Shown: positions 19,948 through 29,205, counted from the first letter of the stretch. The stretch: DNA of 64,000 nt from Sphingobacteriia bacterium (GCA_017304685.1 JAFKLR010000003.1:124001-188000), one strand, 5' to 3'. A program made the numbers and translations. The notes: a model not told the origin generated them from the letters alone.

Positions 19948-19977
19948 AGAAGCAAAGTAAATTTTTACTTTGCTTCT
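19948..19977. terminator. Bidirectional terminator between leuS and the esterase gene
   Basis: AGAAGCAAAGTAAA (19948-19961) pairs with TTTACTTTGCTTCT (19964-19977), with T runs on either strand. It lies between two convergent genes and overlaps the last codons of the minus-strand gene. Confidence 0.7.
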
Positions 19978-20681
19978 TTATCTAAAATTTGTACTAATTT
20001 TTTTGGGGTAGAAAAGAATGGGGAGTGATCTGTTTCTAATGAATAAACTTTGCAAGGTTGTTCCTTAACCATTTTACGTTGTACTTCTATAGGAAGGCCA
20101 CCATCAAAAATACATTCAATATAAATTTTTGGAATAGAACCATATTTTTCTTTACTTAGTTTAATTCGTGCAGCAAATGGCTCACTTGATTGGGGGCGTA
20201 AAGACTGTTTCGAAAAATCAATATCTTCTATATTACATTTATTGTAAAAACTTGGAATCAAAAGGTGATCTTTTACACTTAACAATTTCCCATTTTCGTA
20301 AAAATCAAATTCTAAAATATTTTTACAAATATATTTATTATTAACAACATCTTGTATTGATTCATTATTTTGTACGTAAAAAGCGCATAAATAAATAAGT
20401 TTTTTGATCTTATCAGGAATTGCTTCAGCTACACCAGAAATAATGACTCCTGCAAGGCTATGGCCAACTAATATAACTTTTTCATGTTGGCTATTAACTA
20501 TTTCACTTATAAAATTAATATACATTTGCATTGTGACGGATGATGAAGAAGTTTTATCTTCACCAAGGCCAGGTAAATCTGGCGTAATTACTATATGCCC
20601 TTTCTCTTCTAATAAAGGCTTAATATATTTCCAACACCAAGCTCCATGCCAGGCGCCATGAATAAGAATAATTACACTCAT
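19965..20681 (-). CDS. Alpha/beta-hydrolase, plant-esterase-like (EstC/salicylate-esterase type)
   Basis: 238 residues, full length. The N-terminus ILIHGAWHGAWCWKYIKPLLEEKGH is the hallmark of the alpha/beta-hydrolase subgroup that contains plant methylesterases and bacterial EstC. The nucleophile elbow is GHSLAG (about 73-78), and the catalytic His lies in the terminal ETDHSPFFSTP. An ester of a small alcohol is the likely substrate; the true one is unknown. It is convergent with leuS. Confidence 0.88.
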   Translation of the reverse strand: MSVIILIHGAWHGAWCWKYIKPLLEEKGHIVITPDLPGLGEDKTSSSSVTMQMYINFISEIVNSQHEKVILVGHSLAGVIISGVAEAIPDKIKKLIYLCAFYVQNNESIQDVVNNKYICKNILEFDFYENGKLLSVKDHLLIPSFYNKCNIEDIDFSKQSLRPQSSEPFAARIKLSKEKYGSIPKIYIECIFDGGLPIEVQRKMVKEQPCKVYSLETDHSPFFSTPKKLVQILDKEAK

Positions 20682-20840
20682 AAACTTTTTACATTTTTAG
20701 TTAATTCTTAAGATTTCATTATACTAGTTTTTAATTATGTCTTAAAGAAAATTTATTATCACACATCTCTTGAGCTCAAAGGTATAATCAGCTACAATCT
20801 GTTGTCCAAACCATTAGCCATTAAATTTATTATATAAAAT

Positions 20841-21335
20841 ATGCAAAAAAATATTATTTTCTTAGTAATTATTCTTTTAACTTCATGTACATTGCGTCCA
20901 CTTTATGGAACGCTTGATCACAATGCTTCTTGCGCCTTAAGCCAAGTTGATTTTACATATCCTATAAATTCAGAAGAAGCTCGAGCGCTTGCAAGACATT
21001 TAGATGTTTATTTAAATGGTTATTGTCGTCAGGATTTACCTAAAAAATATACTTTAACAGCAAATGTTAAAAAAAATGAAGTAGGAGTGTTATTTATAAA
21101 AACAGGTGAAGCAACTCGTAAAACAATTGTTCTAAATGCACATTTAAAGTTGGTAAATAACATTACAGGTAAAGTGTTAATTGAAGAGATGATAGAAAAT
21201 ACTGATTCCTATAGTAATCTTGATTCACCATATAACGAATATATAACGCGTAGGAATTCTGTCGATAATGCAGCTTTAGGTTTAAGTACTATTATTGTTA
21301 ATAAATTACTTAGAGCACTAGTTGAGGAAAAATGA
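20841..21335 (+). CDS. lptE: LPS-assembly lipoprotein LptE
   Basis: 164 residues. The lipoprotein signal ends in lipobox LLTSC, followed by TLRPLYG, the common LptE start. LptE plugs LptD in the outer membrane and delivers LPS to the cell surface. The fold shows the expected short central helix and strands, with NAALGLSTIIVNKLLRALVEE at the end. Its stop overlaps the start of holA (ATGA), the gene order leuS-lptE-holA being conserved in many proteobacteria; here the reversed hydrolase gene intervenes after leuS. Confidence 0.9.
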   Translation: MQKNIIFLVIILLTSCTLRPLYGTLDHNASCALSQVDFTYPINSEEARALARHLDVYLNGYCRQDLPKKYTLTANVKKNEVGVLFIKTGEATRKTIVLNAHLKLVNNITGKVLIEEMIENTDSYSNLDSPYNEYITRRNSVDNAALGLSTIIVNKLLRALVEEK

Positions 21336-22375
21336 GAATAACTTCTAATCAAATTGAAAGTTTTTTACAAACTGCTTTGAATAAAGGAAATGGGTTGTTA
21401 TTGTATGGCCCTGACTATGGTTTATCCTCAATACGAATGAATAGACTTAAAAAGCAATTTTTTGGTGAGAAAATTGATCAATTTAGGTACTTTGAATATT
21501 ATTTTGATGAATTGAAAGAAGATGAAAATAAGCTATTTAATGCTATTACATCTGCTACCTTTTTCTCAGGTAGAAAACTTATTATAATAAAAAATGCTCC
21601 TAATTCTATTCCAATGTGGCTTAAGAAAGCATTAGAAATGATCTCCAATAATGAATTTATAATTATTATTGCTGATGATCTTCCACCAAATAGTAGTTTG
21701 AGGAAATATTTTGAAGATTCTCAAAGTTTTGCAGCTATCCCTTGTTATAAAGATGATGCAACTCAAATAAAAGTATTTATTCAACAATTTTTCAATAAAC
21801 ACCAAATTAAAGTTTCAAATGAAATAATTGAATTTTTAGAATCAAGATTAAATGGTAATAGGCTTATTGTTGAAAATGAGCTAAATAAACTGTTATTATT
21901 AACGAAAAGCCACGAAGTAACTATAGAAAATATTGAAGAATTAATTGGTTCAGAAACTGATATAGCTATAGATAGTTTTATATATGAATTATTTAATGGT
22001 AATTTACCCTATGTTATTGAACGATTTGAGCAAGCCATTTTAAATGAAAGTTTAATTAGTATAATTCGTTTTATGCTTAATCATTCTTTTAGATTACTTG
22101 AATTAAAAGAAAAAGTAATGTCGGGAGCAGCAGTTTTCGATGCTATGAAAACTTTAAGACCACCAGTTTTTTTTAAGCATCAAAAAACTATAGCGACTCA
22201 GGTTAATAATTTGACTGTTGAAAAAATACGTAAGATAGTAATGATCTTAAATGAAGCTGAAAAGCTTTTTAAAACTACAGGAACCATTCATATAGTGCTT
22301 AAAAACAAAATTTTCTCAATTGCAGATATTGTTAATGATAAAAACACTTTACCTGAAATGATTAAGTTAAAATAA
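21332..22375 (+). CDS. holA: DNA polymerase III delta subunit
   Basis: 347 residues, normal length. The delta subunit opens the sliding clamp within the clamp loader. It shows the AAA+-like N-terminal domain without a Walker A motif (GLLLYGPDYGLSSIRM), the delta-specific ATFFSGRKLIIIKNA segment (beta-clamp contact region), and the C-terminal collar helices. Its start overlaps the lptE stop by 4 bases, so translation is probably coupled. Confidence 0.93.
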   Translation: MRITSNQIESFLQTALNKGNGLLLYGPDYGLSSIRMNRLKKQFFGEKIDQFRYFEYYFDELKEDENKLFNAITSATFFSGRKLIIIKNAPNSIPMWLKKALEMISNNEFIIIIADDLPPNSSLRKYFEDSQSFAAIPCYKDDATQIKVFIQQFFNKHQIKVSNEIIEFLESRLNGNRLIVENELNKLLLLTKSHEVTIENIEELIGSETDIAIDSFIYELFNGNLPYVIERFEQAILNESLISIIRFMLNHSFRLLELKEKVMSGAAVFDAMKTLRPPVFFKHQKTIATQVNNLTVEKIRKIVMILNEAEKLFKTTGTIHIVLKNKIFSIADIVNDKNTLPEMIKLK

Positions 22376-22432
22376 ATTTTTTGTACATTTCTAAGACTTT
22401 GAATATTCAATATAAAAAGTTAAAGTTGAAAT

Positions 22433-22461
22433 TTGACAGAAAATTTTTAGTTTATTAATAT
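22433..22461 (+). promoter_or_regulatory. Strong sigma-70-like promoter with no downstream gene
   Basis: TTGACA (22433-22438), a 17-base spacer and TAATAT (22456-22461) make a near-perfect housekeeping promoter. No coding sequence follows on the plus strand for 4 kb. Confidence 0.6.
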
Positions 22462-22467
22462 GTAAAC

Positions 22468-22600
22468 CATGTATAAGCTTTTACTGGAATTTGAGCTTAT
22501 GCATAAATCTTATCTATAATTTCTGCGCAGAAAAAGAATTTAGGATTTTAATTTAATTAAAATAGGCTAGCCTATACTTAAACTTCTACTTTTTAAGTTA
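22468..22600 (+). ncRNA. Candidate small RNA downstream of orphan promoter
   Basis: Transcription from the promoter at 22433-22461 would run through a 7-bp stem with a 14-base loop (ATAAGCT / AGCTTAT, 22473-22500), a 14-bp palindrome centred on GCGC (22520-22533), a 14-bp palindrome centred on CTAG (22562-22575) and a 7-bp stem followed by few T residues (22576-22598). It does not match any RNA family known to me. The 3' end is a guess. Confidence 0.3.
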
Positions 22601-22710
22601 TTACTCATAATGGTAAATTTAAATTATCTAAAGCTTTAATTTTAATATCTTTATATTATAAAATCTCTAAATGTTAGTTTCTAATAAGCTAATAAACCAA
22701 ATAGCATGCA

Positions 22711-24168
22711 TTATTTTTCATTAAATGCGTGCCTTAAACTATTGGTTATTGGGCTTAAGAAATATTCGAGGAATGTTCTTTCGCCAGTTACAATGAATAC
22801 TTCAGCAGGCATACCAGGTAAAAGCGTTTTACCAAGTTGCTTTACTTCCTCTTGATTAATTTCAACTCTTGCTAAGTAATAAGCTTGATTTGATCTTTCA
22901 TCAGAAATTCTATCAGCAGAAACATATTTTAATGTACCAGAAATTCTAGGAGTAAATCGTGCTTTAAAAGCTGTAATCATAATTTTAGTTTCCTGTCCTT
23001 CACGAACAACATCAATATCTTGAGGCATTACTCTCGCTTCAACAATTAAAGTTGCATTTGTAGGAACAATTTCCATAATCGGTTGGCCAGGAGGAATTAC
23101 TCCACCTTCGGTATGATATCTTAGATGTGTTACAACTCCATCTTCAGGAGCTGTAATTTTAGTTCTTGTTTCAATGTCTTGCGCTGCATCAAGTTCTTCC
23201 TTAAGGGAAGCCAAGTGTTGTTCTACTTCCTTTAATTCAGAAGCGAGTTCCCTTTGTCTGTTTTGCTTAATTTGTTCAATTTTAAGTTTAACTTCATTAA
23301 TTGATTCACGGCTTTTATTTATTTGGGAATAATATTCTGTAATTCTAATATCAAGCTCTGAAAGATTTTTCTGTAAAGAAAGTAAGCGAGTTTTTTGCAC
23401 TAATTGCTTGTTAAACAATATTTGAACATTAGTTAATTCTTCATTTACTAAGGTTTTTTGATGCTCAGTTGCTTTTACTTGCGACTCTAAGCTTTTAATA
23501 TGGTCTTCAGCTATTGAAATCTGTTGTTCATAAAGTCCAATTTGACCTTTTAAACTATCTTTATTATTTTTAAGTACGCTTTTTTCAGCATCAAAAAATT
23601 TTTTAACATCTTCGTTTTCCATATCAATTTTCAAATCATATGGTAAAATAAGCTCATCTTTTTCTTCTTTCTCACTTAAAATACGAGCTTCGGAAATTTT
23701 CTTTGCGGTATATTGATTTATAACAACTTGTAATTTTGCTTTTGCTTGAGTTTTAGAAAGTTCAATTAACGGGTCACCCTTCTTAACAATATCACCCTCA
23801 TTGACTAATATTCTTTCAATAATACCGCCTTGCAAATGCTGAACTACCTTTAAATGCCCACTTGGAATAATGGTACCATGTGCAACAATAGCGCTATTAA
23901 TTGGTGCGAAACCACCCCATAATAAGAAAAATGCAACGAATGCTCCAACAATATATAATCCATATCTAACTCCGGGAGTAATTAATTGGATTAATGAAAG
24001 AGATTGTTTATCATTTTCAAATTTTTCTAAATTAAATATATTATAACTTTCAAGGTGAGACTTTACTAAAAAATAGGTTTTTCTTAAGAAAATAAATACT
24101 TTATTTGCTATTCTATTCACTTGTTGTTTATCAATTTTTTTAAGATCAAATTTCTTCATATTATCCAT
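22711..24168 (-). CDS. Type I secretion periplasmic adaptor, HlyD family
   Basis: 485 residues. The adaptor spans the periplasm between the ABC exporter and a TolC-type outer-membrane channel. It has an N-terminal cytoplasmic tail, one membrane helix (about 72-90, YGLYIVGAFVAFFLLWGGF), a lipoyl half-motif GHLKVVQHLQGGIIERILVNEGDIVKKGDPLIEL, long coiled-coil hairpins (about 150-330) and the HlyD signature AEDGVVTHLRYHTEGGVIPPGQPIMEIVP. Its start overlaps the stop of the ABC gene by 8 bases. Confidence 0.95.
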   Translation of the reverse strand: MDNMKKFDLKKIDKQQVNRIANKVFIFLRKTYFLVKSHLESYNIFNLEKFENDKQSLSLIQLITPGVRYGLYIVGAFVAFFLLWGGFAPINSAIVAHGTIIPSGHLKVVQHLQGGIIERILVNEGDIVKKGDPLIELSKTQAKAKLQVVINQYTAKKISEARILSEKEEKDELILPYDLKIDMENEDVKKFFDAEKSVLKNNKDSLKGQIGLYEQQISIAEDHIKSLESQVKATEHQKTLVNEELTNVQILFNKQLVQKTRLLSLQKNLSELDIRITEYYSQINKSRESINEVKLKIEQIKQNRQRELASELKEVEQHLASLKEELDAAQDIETRTKITAPEDGVVTHLRYHTEGGVIPPGQPIMEIVPTNATLIVEARVMPQDIDVVREGQETKIMITAFKARFTPRISGTLKYVSADRISDERSNQAYYLARVEINQEEVKQLGKTLLPGMPAEVFIVTGERTFLEYFLSPITNSLRHAFNEK

Positions 24169-25882
24169 TCTTAACTACAATTTTCTCTAATATTTTATCT
24201 CTTTCGCCAAAATCGACTACCTGACCTTCTTTTAATATCAAAATTTTATCTACGGCTTGCAAAATTGAATATCTATGAGAAATAAGAATAGTTGTAATAC
24301 CTTTTTCTTTTACTTTTTGAACTGCTTTAAATAAAGCAGCTTCACCACTTTGATCAAGATTCGCATTTGGCTCATCAAGAACTAATAATTTAGGATTACC
24401 ATAAAATGAACGTGCAAGTCCTACTCTTTGTTTTTGACCTCCTGAAAGGCTAGTGCCTTCAAAGCCAATTTTTGTATTGTATCCTTCAGGCATTTTAACA
24501 ATCATATCATGAACTTCAGCCATTTGTGCTGCTTGAATAACAAGGTCATCATCAGGCTGCGCTTCCATTCTTGCAATATTAGTTTTTATAGAGCCATTAA
24601 ATAACTCAATATCCTGTGGTAGATAACCAATATATTTACCGCAACTAAATTCACCAGGAGCATGATTCCATTTAAAAATATCAATACCATCAAGCATTAC
24701 ATTGCCTTGAAGTGGTGGAAGAACACCAACTAAAAGTCTTGCTAAAGTTGATTTTCCTGCAGCACTTTCCCCAATAATTGCAAGTACATCACCTTGGTTT
24801 AAGCTGAAACTCACATTTTTAATAATAGGTCTATGGTTAGGCGAAGGAGAATAAACTAAATTAGTTACATCTATTTTTCCGGTGGGCTCAGGTAAGTTTA
24901 TACTTTGACCAATAAATGGATTTACAGCTAAAAAGTTTTTTAATTTTTCGTAAGATTTTCTAGTTAAAATAACATTTTTCCATGATGCTACAATTGATTC
25001 AAATGGTGCAAGTGCACGACCTACTAAAATTGAACCTGCGATCATTCCACCTGTTGTCATTTCACCTTTTAAAACTAAAAAAGCTCCAAGGCCTGTTACT
25101 GCAATTTGAATTAAATAACGCATAAATTTAGTAATATTACCAAGGAAATTGGCTCTATCTGCTGCTAATTCTTTTAAATTTTGTCCTTTATTAGTTCTAT
25201 TATGCCAATATTTATATATATTTTCCATCATGCCCATGGCTGTAACTATTTCAGAATTACGTGAAACAATATCCATTTGCATCATACTTCTATTGAAGTT
25301 TTCATTAGCGCTATCAAATAGCTGTTTAGTTGTTCTTTCTGAATAGAGAGCAAGGCCAATTAAAACAAACGCGCCAAAAACAGTTAGAAATCCATTTACA
25401 GGATGAATTACAAAAAGGATTATAACAAATATGATAGCCCAAGGCGCATCAATTAAAATTGTTAATCCATTACCACTAATAAAGTTTTTAAGATTTTCTA
25501 ATTCTCTAAAGAAAATTGAGGTTGAAGCACCGCGATTAGAGATTGTAAAATGTATGGCTCTAGTAAATATTTCTTTAGATAATTGCTGATCTAACCAATT
25601 TGCAACTCCCCTTAAAGTAACAGTACGGGCAGAATTTAACATTACCATTGCAAGGACTGAGCTCCCAACTACAAGGGTAAGCATTAATAAAGTATCGTAA
25701 CTACCACTGGAAATAACACGATCAAGTACTTGTAATGAATAAATTGGTAAAGCAAGCATAAGAAGATTGCTTACAAATCCAAATAACAAACAAAAGGAAA
25801 GGGCAACTTTGGCTTTTTGTGTTAAAATTACAAGAAGGTTATTAGAGTCTTTATCGTTATTTTTGGGCTGACTAGGATTCAT
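24161..25882 (-). CDS. Type I secretion ABC permease/ATPase, PrtD family
   Basis: 573 residues, an ABC half-exporter with an N-terminal membrane domain (six helices, about 25-310) and ATPase domain. Walker A is GESAAGKSTLARLL (about 369), the signature is LSGGQKQRVGLARSF (about 477) and Walker B is LLVLDEPNANLD. The lack of an N-terminal C39-like domain and the overall length match PrtD, which exports proteases and other RTX-type proteins. No RTX substrate or TolC gene is in the window. It is followed by the HlyD adaptor and preceded 27 bases upstream by the epimerase gene. Confidence 0.95.
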   Translation of the reverse strand: MNPSQPKNNDKDSNNLLVILTQKAKVALSFCLLFGFVSNLLMLALPIYSLQVLDRVISSGSYDTLLMLTLVVGSSVLAMVMLNSARTVTLRGVANWLDQQLSKEIFTRAIHFTISNRGASTSIFFRELENLKNFISGNGLTILIDAPWAIIFVIILFVIHPVNGFLTVFGAFVLIGLALYSERTTKQLFDSANENFNRSMMQMDIVSRNSEIVTAMGMMENIYKYWHNRTNKGQNLKELAADRANFLGNITKFMRYLIQIAVTGLGAFLVLKGEMTTGGMIAGSILVGRALAPFESIVASWKNVILTRKSYEKLKNFLAVNPFIGQSINLPEPTGKIDVTNLVYSPSPNHRPIIKNVSFSLNQGDVLAIIGESAAGKSTLARLLVGVLPPLQGNVMLDGIDIFKWNHAPGEFSCGKYIGYLPQDIELFNGSIKTNIARMEAQPDDDLVIQAAQMAEVHDMIVKMPEGYNTKIGFEGTSLSGGQKQRVGLARSFYGNPKLLVLDEPNANLDQSGEAALFKAVQKVKEKGITTILISHRYSILQAVDKILILKEGQVVDFGERDKILEKIVVKNG

Positions 25883-25909
25883 ACATATACTACTTAAACT
25901 ATTACAATA

Positions 25910-26878
25910 CTAATATTTAAAATCTTTATACCATTCTACAAACTTATTTATTCCTTCTTTAAGTGAGGTTTTTGGCTCAAACCCTAATTCCTTTTTTGCC
26001 TTTTTTATATCAGCATATGTCTCAAACATGTCACCTTTAAACATAGGTTTAAATTCTATAAGAGCTTTTTTACCCAATGCTTCTTCAATATATCTAACCA
26101 TGTCTTTTACGTATTCACTTTTATTATTACCTAAATTATATACGTCAAAAGGAACGGTTTTTGTATTTGGTATTTTAGGTATAACCTTAATTATACCATT
26201 GATTATGTCGTCTATGTAAGTAAAATCTCTTTTAAGATTTCCTTTTTCATATAATACAATAGGTTCTCCTAAACTTATCGATCTTGTGAAGGAGAAAACC
26301 GCCATATCAGGGCGTCCGAATGGGCCATATACTGTAAAAAATCTTAAGGCAGTAATCGGAATATTATATTGGCTTGCATAGCAATAACCCATTGATTCTC
26401 CAGCAATTTTAGTAGCGGAATATAAAGAAGCAGGAGAGGTTAGTTTAGCATCTTCTTTAAAAGGAACCGGGTTTTCTAATCCATAAACAGAGCTAGAACT
26501 TGCAAATATTAAATGTTTTAGTGTTTTTAAATTACGAGCAACTTCTAATATGCATAAATGTCCATCAACATTTAGCTTAGAATATTCGAAGGGTTTTTCT
26601 TTAGAATAACGAACACCAGGTTGGGCAGCTAAATGAATTATGTGAGTTACATTATGTTTTTCAGCGATTTCTTCTATTTTATCAATATCTCTAATATCAA
26701 CTTCATAGAATATAAAATTATTTTTTTCTTCTAAGGGAACTAATCTTGCGCGTTTTAAGTTAATATTGTAGTAATCGTTAAAATTATCAATACCAATGAT
26801 CTCATTATTAGAAGCGCATAAAGTTTTACAAAGATATGAGCCTATAAAGCCTGCGGCTCCTGTAATTAAGTATGACAT
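25910..26878 (-). CDS. NAD-dependent epimerase, UDP-glucuronate 4-epimerase-like
   Basis: 322 residues, extended SDR fold. The NAD-binding glycine motif is TGAAGFIGSYLCKTL (about 5-19) and the catalytic YxxxK is YSATK (about 153-157). GVRYSKEKP, the FFTVYGPFGRPDMA segment and RDFTYIDDI are typical of the UDP-glucuronate 4-epimerase group (CapI/LpsL), which makes UDP-galacturonate for surface glycans. It lies 27 bases upstream of the type I secretion ABC gene, probably in the same transcript, which is unusual. Confidence 0.9.
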   Translation of the reverse strand: MSYLITGAAGFIGSYLCKTLCASNNEIIGIDNFNDYYNINLKRARLVPLEEKNNFIFYEVDIRDIDKIEEIAEKHNVTHIIHLAAQPGVRYSKEKPFEYSKLNVDGHLCILEVARNLKTLKHLIFASSSSVYGLENPVPFKEDAKLTSPASLYSATKIAGESMGYCYASQYNIPITALRFFTVYGPFGRPDMAVFSFTRSISLGEPIVLYEKGNLKRDFTYIDDIINGIIKVIPKIPNTKTVPFDVYNLGNNKSEYVKDMVRYIEEALGKKALIEFKPMFKGDMFETYADIKKAKKELGFEPKTSLKEGINKFVEWYKDFKY

Positions 26879-27054
26879 AATTTTTATCTATTAATTTTTA
26901 TAACGCTTCATTGTTACACGATAATTTGTTATTTTTAAAGGAAAAATGTAGTAATTTTTTTATTATATCTTTTATCCAATTGTTAACGCTTGCAAGTTAA
27001 TAAATTGTTTGTTAGCTTTCGTGTGTAATTTAATCTTTATAAAAAAAATAGAAG

Positions 27055-28008
27055 ATGCAAAGCAAAAACATTCAGGAATCGATACAAGGAAAATATTTTC
27101 AAATTAAAGGTGATGAAAATTTTAAAGCTGCTACAAGCTTAATTGTAAATTTTGAAACGATTTTTTCTCTCACTTTAGAAAATCTGACCGATTTAAGTGC
27201 CTTAACTAATTTTACAGAATTAAAAAAATTAACTTTAACCAATTGTGAGATTGATAATTGGGAAGTTTTAACTGGATTAAAAAAATTGGTTAAACTGGAA
27301 CTTACTGATAGTAATTTTTCTAATTTAGAGATTATTAAAGAGTTATCTAATCTAGAAACTATAATTCTTAATGAAACAGATATTACCGATTTTGAAGTTT
27401 TAAATAGTAGTAATTTCCCTAATATTAAAATTTTAGGCTTAGAAGGTACAGACTTTACAAGTTTTAAATCAATTTCAAGTCTTAAAACTTTAGAAGAATT
27501 ATATATAACTAGTTGCGTTTTACTTAATGAAAATGATTGGAATTATTTAAAAGACCTTTCCAATTTAAAAGTAATAAAACTAAGTTTTGATGATATATAT
27601 ATTGAAAGAGAAAAGGCAGAGAGATTTCTCGTACCAGAAATTATTCTTCCAACAGCTTCACCTAATATTTTTACAATTATGCCAGCTACACTGATTGAAA
27701 GACCTGTATATCAATTATTTAAATATTCTGAGAATATCGTTGTTAAAGTTGCAAATATTTTAGCGGAAATGCATATTTCACAAAATTTAAAATTTAATTT
27801 TAAAGAGATATCGGATAATAAAATTTTTGTTGAAGCTTTTAGTAGACGACTTAACGAATTAAAGATAATTAATCAAGAAGTGCTTCCTGATTCAACTCCT
27901 GCAACATTCAGTGAAAGAAATAAAAGACCAGCTGAGTCTGAGCTTAAAAGATCACAAGAAGAAGTTAAAAAAGCTAAAATTAGTACTCTTGAAAATAGTA
28001 AAATGTAG
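27055..28008 (+). CDS. Leucine-rich-repeat protein with nucleoplasmin-like NLS
   Basis: 317 residues. About six LRRs occupy roughly residues 35-175 with a repeating pattern L..L..L.L......ID.W..L.GL (for example LTNLTNCEI-like strands and ILGLEGTDFTSFKSI). The C-terminal 140 residues are non-repeat and end in a basic cluster, KRPAESELKRSQEEVKKAK at about 290-308. This closely resembles the bipartite nuclear localisation signal of nucleoplasmin. No signal peptide is seen. A secreted effector that enters the host nucleus is an inference. The gene is isolated from its neighbours. Confidence 0.8.
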   Translation: MQSKNIQESIQGKYFQIKGDENFKAATSLIVNFETIFSLTLENLTDLSALTNFTELKKLTLTNCEIDNWEVLTGLKKLVKLELTDSNFSNLEIIKELSNLETIILNETDITDFEVLNSSNFPNIKILGLEGTDFTSFKSISSLKTLEELYITSCVLLNENDWNYLKDLSNLKVIKLSFDDIYIEREKAERFLVPEIILPTASPNIFTIMPATLIERPVYQLFKYSENIVVKVANILAEMHISQNLKFNFKEISDNKIFVEAFSRRLNELKIINQEVLPDSTPATFSERNKRPAESELKRSQEEVKKAKISTLENSKM

Positions 28009-28049
28009 TAATATTTTGTAAAATTATTCTTTACTAATTATCTGAATGA

Positions 28050-28078
28050 TTGATCTAAATTATTTAATTTGCTATACT
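28050..28078 (+). promoter_or_regulatory. Promoter of the hemoglobin-AOX operon
   Basis: TTGATC (28050-28055), 17-base spacer, TATACT (28073-28078), a good sigma-70-type match. The hemoglobin ATG follows 49 bases after the -10 box. Confidence 0.55.
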
Positions 28079-28126
28079 TAAATTATTAATTAAAGTAATA
28101 AAGCTTTATATTTAAAATTTAAGCAA

Positions 28127-28552
28127 ATGTCTGATAAATTAAGTAATTACTCTAACTTTCCAATTATAACTTCTAAGTTAAATATTACAGAAAATATAAT
28201 TACCAATCTAATCAACAGTTTCTACTCAAAAGTTAGAAATGACAAAATTTTAGGGCCAATTTTTCAAGATAAAATAGGTGATAACTGGGAAGAGCACTTA
28301 AAAACTATGCGGGACTTTTGGTCAGGAATTGCTATTGGAACTGGCCGTTATAAAGGTCAACCACTCCTAAAACATATTAATTTACCTAATCTTCAAGAAG
28401 AACATTTCAAAAGATGGTTAAGTCTGTTTACAGAAAATGCATATAATACATGTTCCAAAGAAGTTGCTGAATTTTTTATTGATAGAGCTAAAAAAATTGC
28501 AAATAGTCTTTTGCAAGGAATTGAATTTTATCGTGGAAAAGAAATTTTATAG
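28127..28552 (+). CDS. Group III truncated hemoglobin
   Basis: 141 residues. A small heme protein binding O2, NO or related ligands. The group III pattern is visible: [52 protein letters not shown] with conserved aromatic residues, and [13 protein letters not shown] carrying the proximal His. It is followed 11 bases later by the alternative oxidase gene, which suggests a joint role in oxygen or nitric-oxide handling. Confidence 0.95.
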   Translation: MSDKLSNYSNFPIITSKLNITENIITNLINSFYSKVRNDKILGPIFQDKIGDNWEEHLKTMRDFWSGIAIGTGRYKGQPLLKHINLPNLQEEHFKRWLSLFTENAYNTCSKEVAEFFIDRAKKIANSLLQGIEFYRGKEIL

Positions 28553-28563
28553 AAGGTTTACTT

Positions 28564-29193
28564 ATGAGTAATATTAAGGTTGATTTATCAGTTCATCATA
28601 CTCCAGCTAATTTTTCCGACAGGTTTGCTAGGGGTATGTGTAAGCTTCTACGCTGGATTGCTGATTCATTTTTTAAAAAGCGCTATGGCCATAGAGCTGT
28701 AGTTCTCGAAACCGTTGCAGGAGTACCAGGAATGGTCGGCGGAATGCTGATTCACCTTAAATGTTTACGTAAACAATGCCATGATAAAGGTTGGATTAAA
28801 AAATTATTAGATGAAGCCGAAAATGAACGTATGCACCTAATGACATTTATTGAAATTGCTAAGCCAAATTGGTTAGAGCGTGCAATAATTTTGCTAACCC
28901 AAGGGGTATTTTTTAACGCTTTCTTTGTATTGTATATAATCTCTCCTAAAACTGCACATCGGTTAGTTGGTTATTTTGAAGAAGAGGCTGTAATAAGTTA
29001 TACAAGTTATTTAGAAGATATTGATAATGGTCTTATTGAAAACATTCCTGCTCCCCAAATTGCAATAGATTACTGGAAATTACCAAGTGATGCTAAATTG
29101 CGTGATGTAGTGTTAGTAGTGCGCGCTGATGAGGCAGAACATCGTGATGTTAATCATATGTTTGCAAATGAATTGTTAGAAGATAATGCTTAA
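28564..29193 (+). CDS. aox: Alternative oxidase (AOX), di-iron ubiquinol oxidase
   Basis: 209 residues, shorter than mitochondrial AOX since the transit peptide region is absent. AOX takes electrons from ubiquinol and reduces oxygen to water without pumping protons, and resists cyanide and NO. All four diagnostic motifs are present: [13 protein letters not shown] (first Glu), NERMHLMTF (ExxH), EEEAVISY (Glu) and [12 protein letters not shown] (ExxH), giving the six di-iron ligands. Two amphipathic hydrophobic helices are seen for monotopic membrane binding. The partner gene is the truncated hemoglobin. AOX is uncommon in bacteria and mostly alphaproteobacterial. Confidence 0.97.
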   Translation: MSNIKVDLSVHHTPANFSDRFARGMCKLLRWIADSFFKKRYGHRAVVLETVAGVPGMVGGMLIHLKCLRKQCHDKGWIKKLLDEAENERMHLMTFIEIAKPNWLERAIILLTQGVFFNAFFVLYIISPKTAHRLVGYFEEEAVISYTSYLEDIDNGLIENIPAPQIAIDYWKLPSDAKLRDVVLVVRADEAEHRDVNHMFANELLEDNA

Positions 29194-29205
29194 ATAAAGT
29201 GTTAA

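Larger units (their letters stand above)
22376..22710. other. 335-bp intergenic region with promoter and inverted repeats
   Basis: This stretch lies between the ends of holA and hlyD, so it is not the 5' region of either gene. No ORF of note is present. It holds a near-consensus promoter on the plus strand followed by four inverted repeats, at 22473-22500, 22520-22533, 22562-22575 and 22576-22598. Confidence 0.6.
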
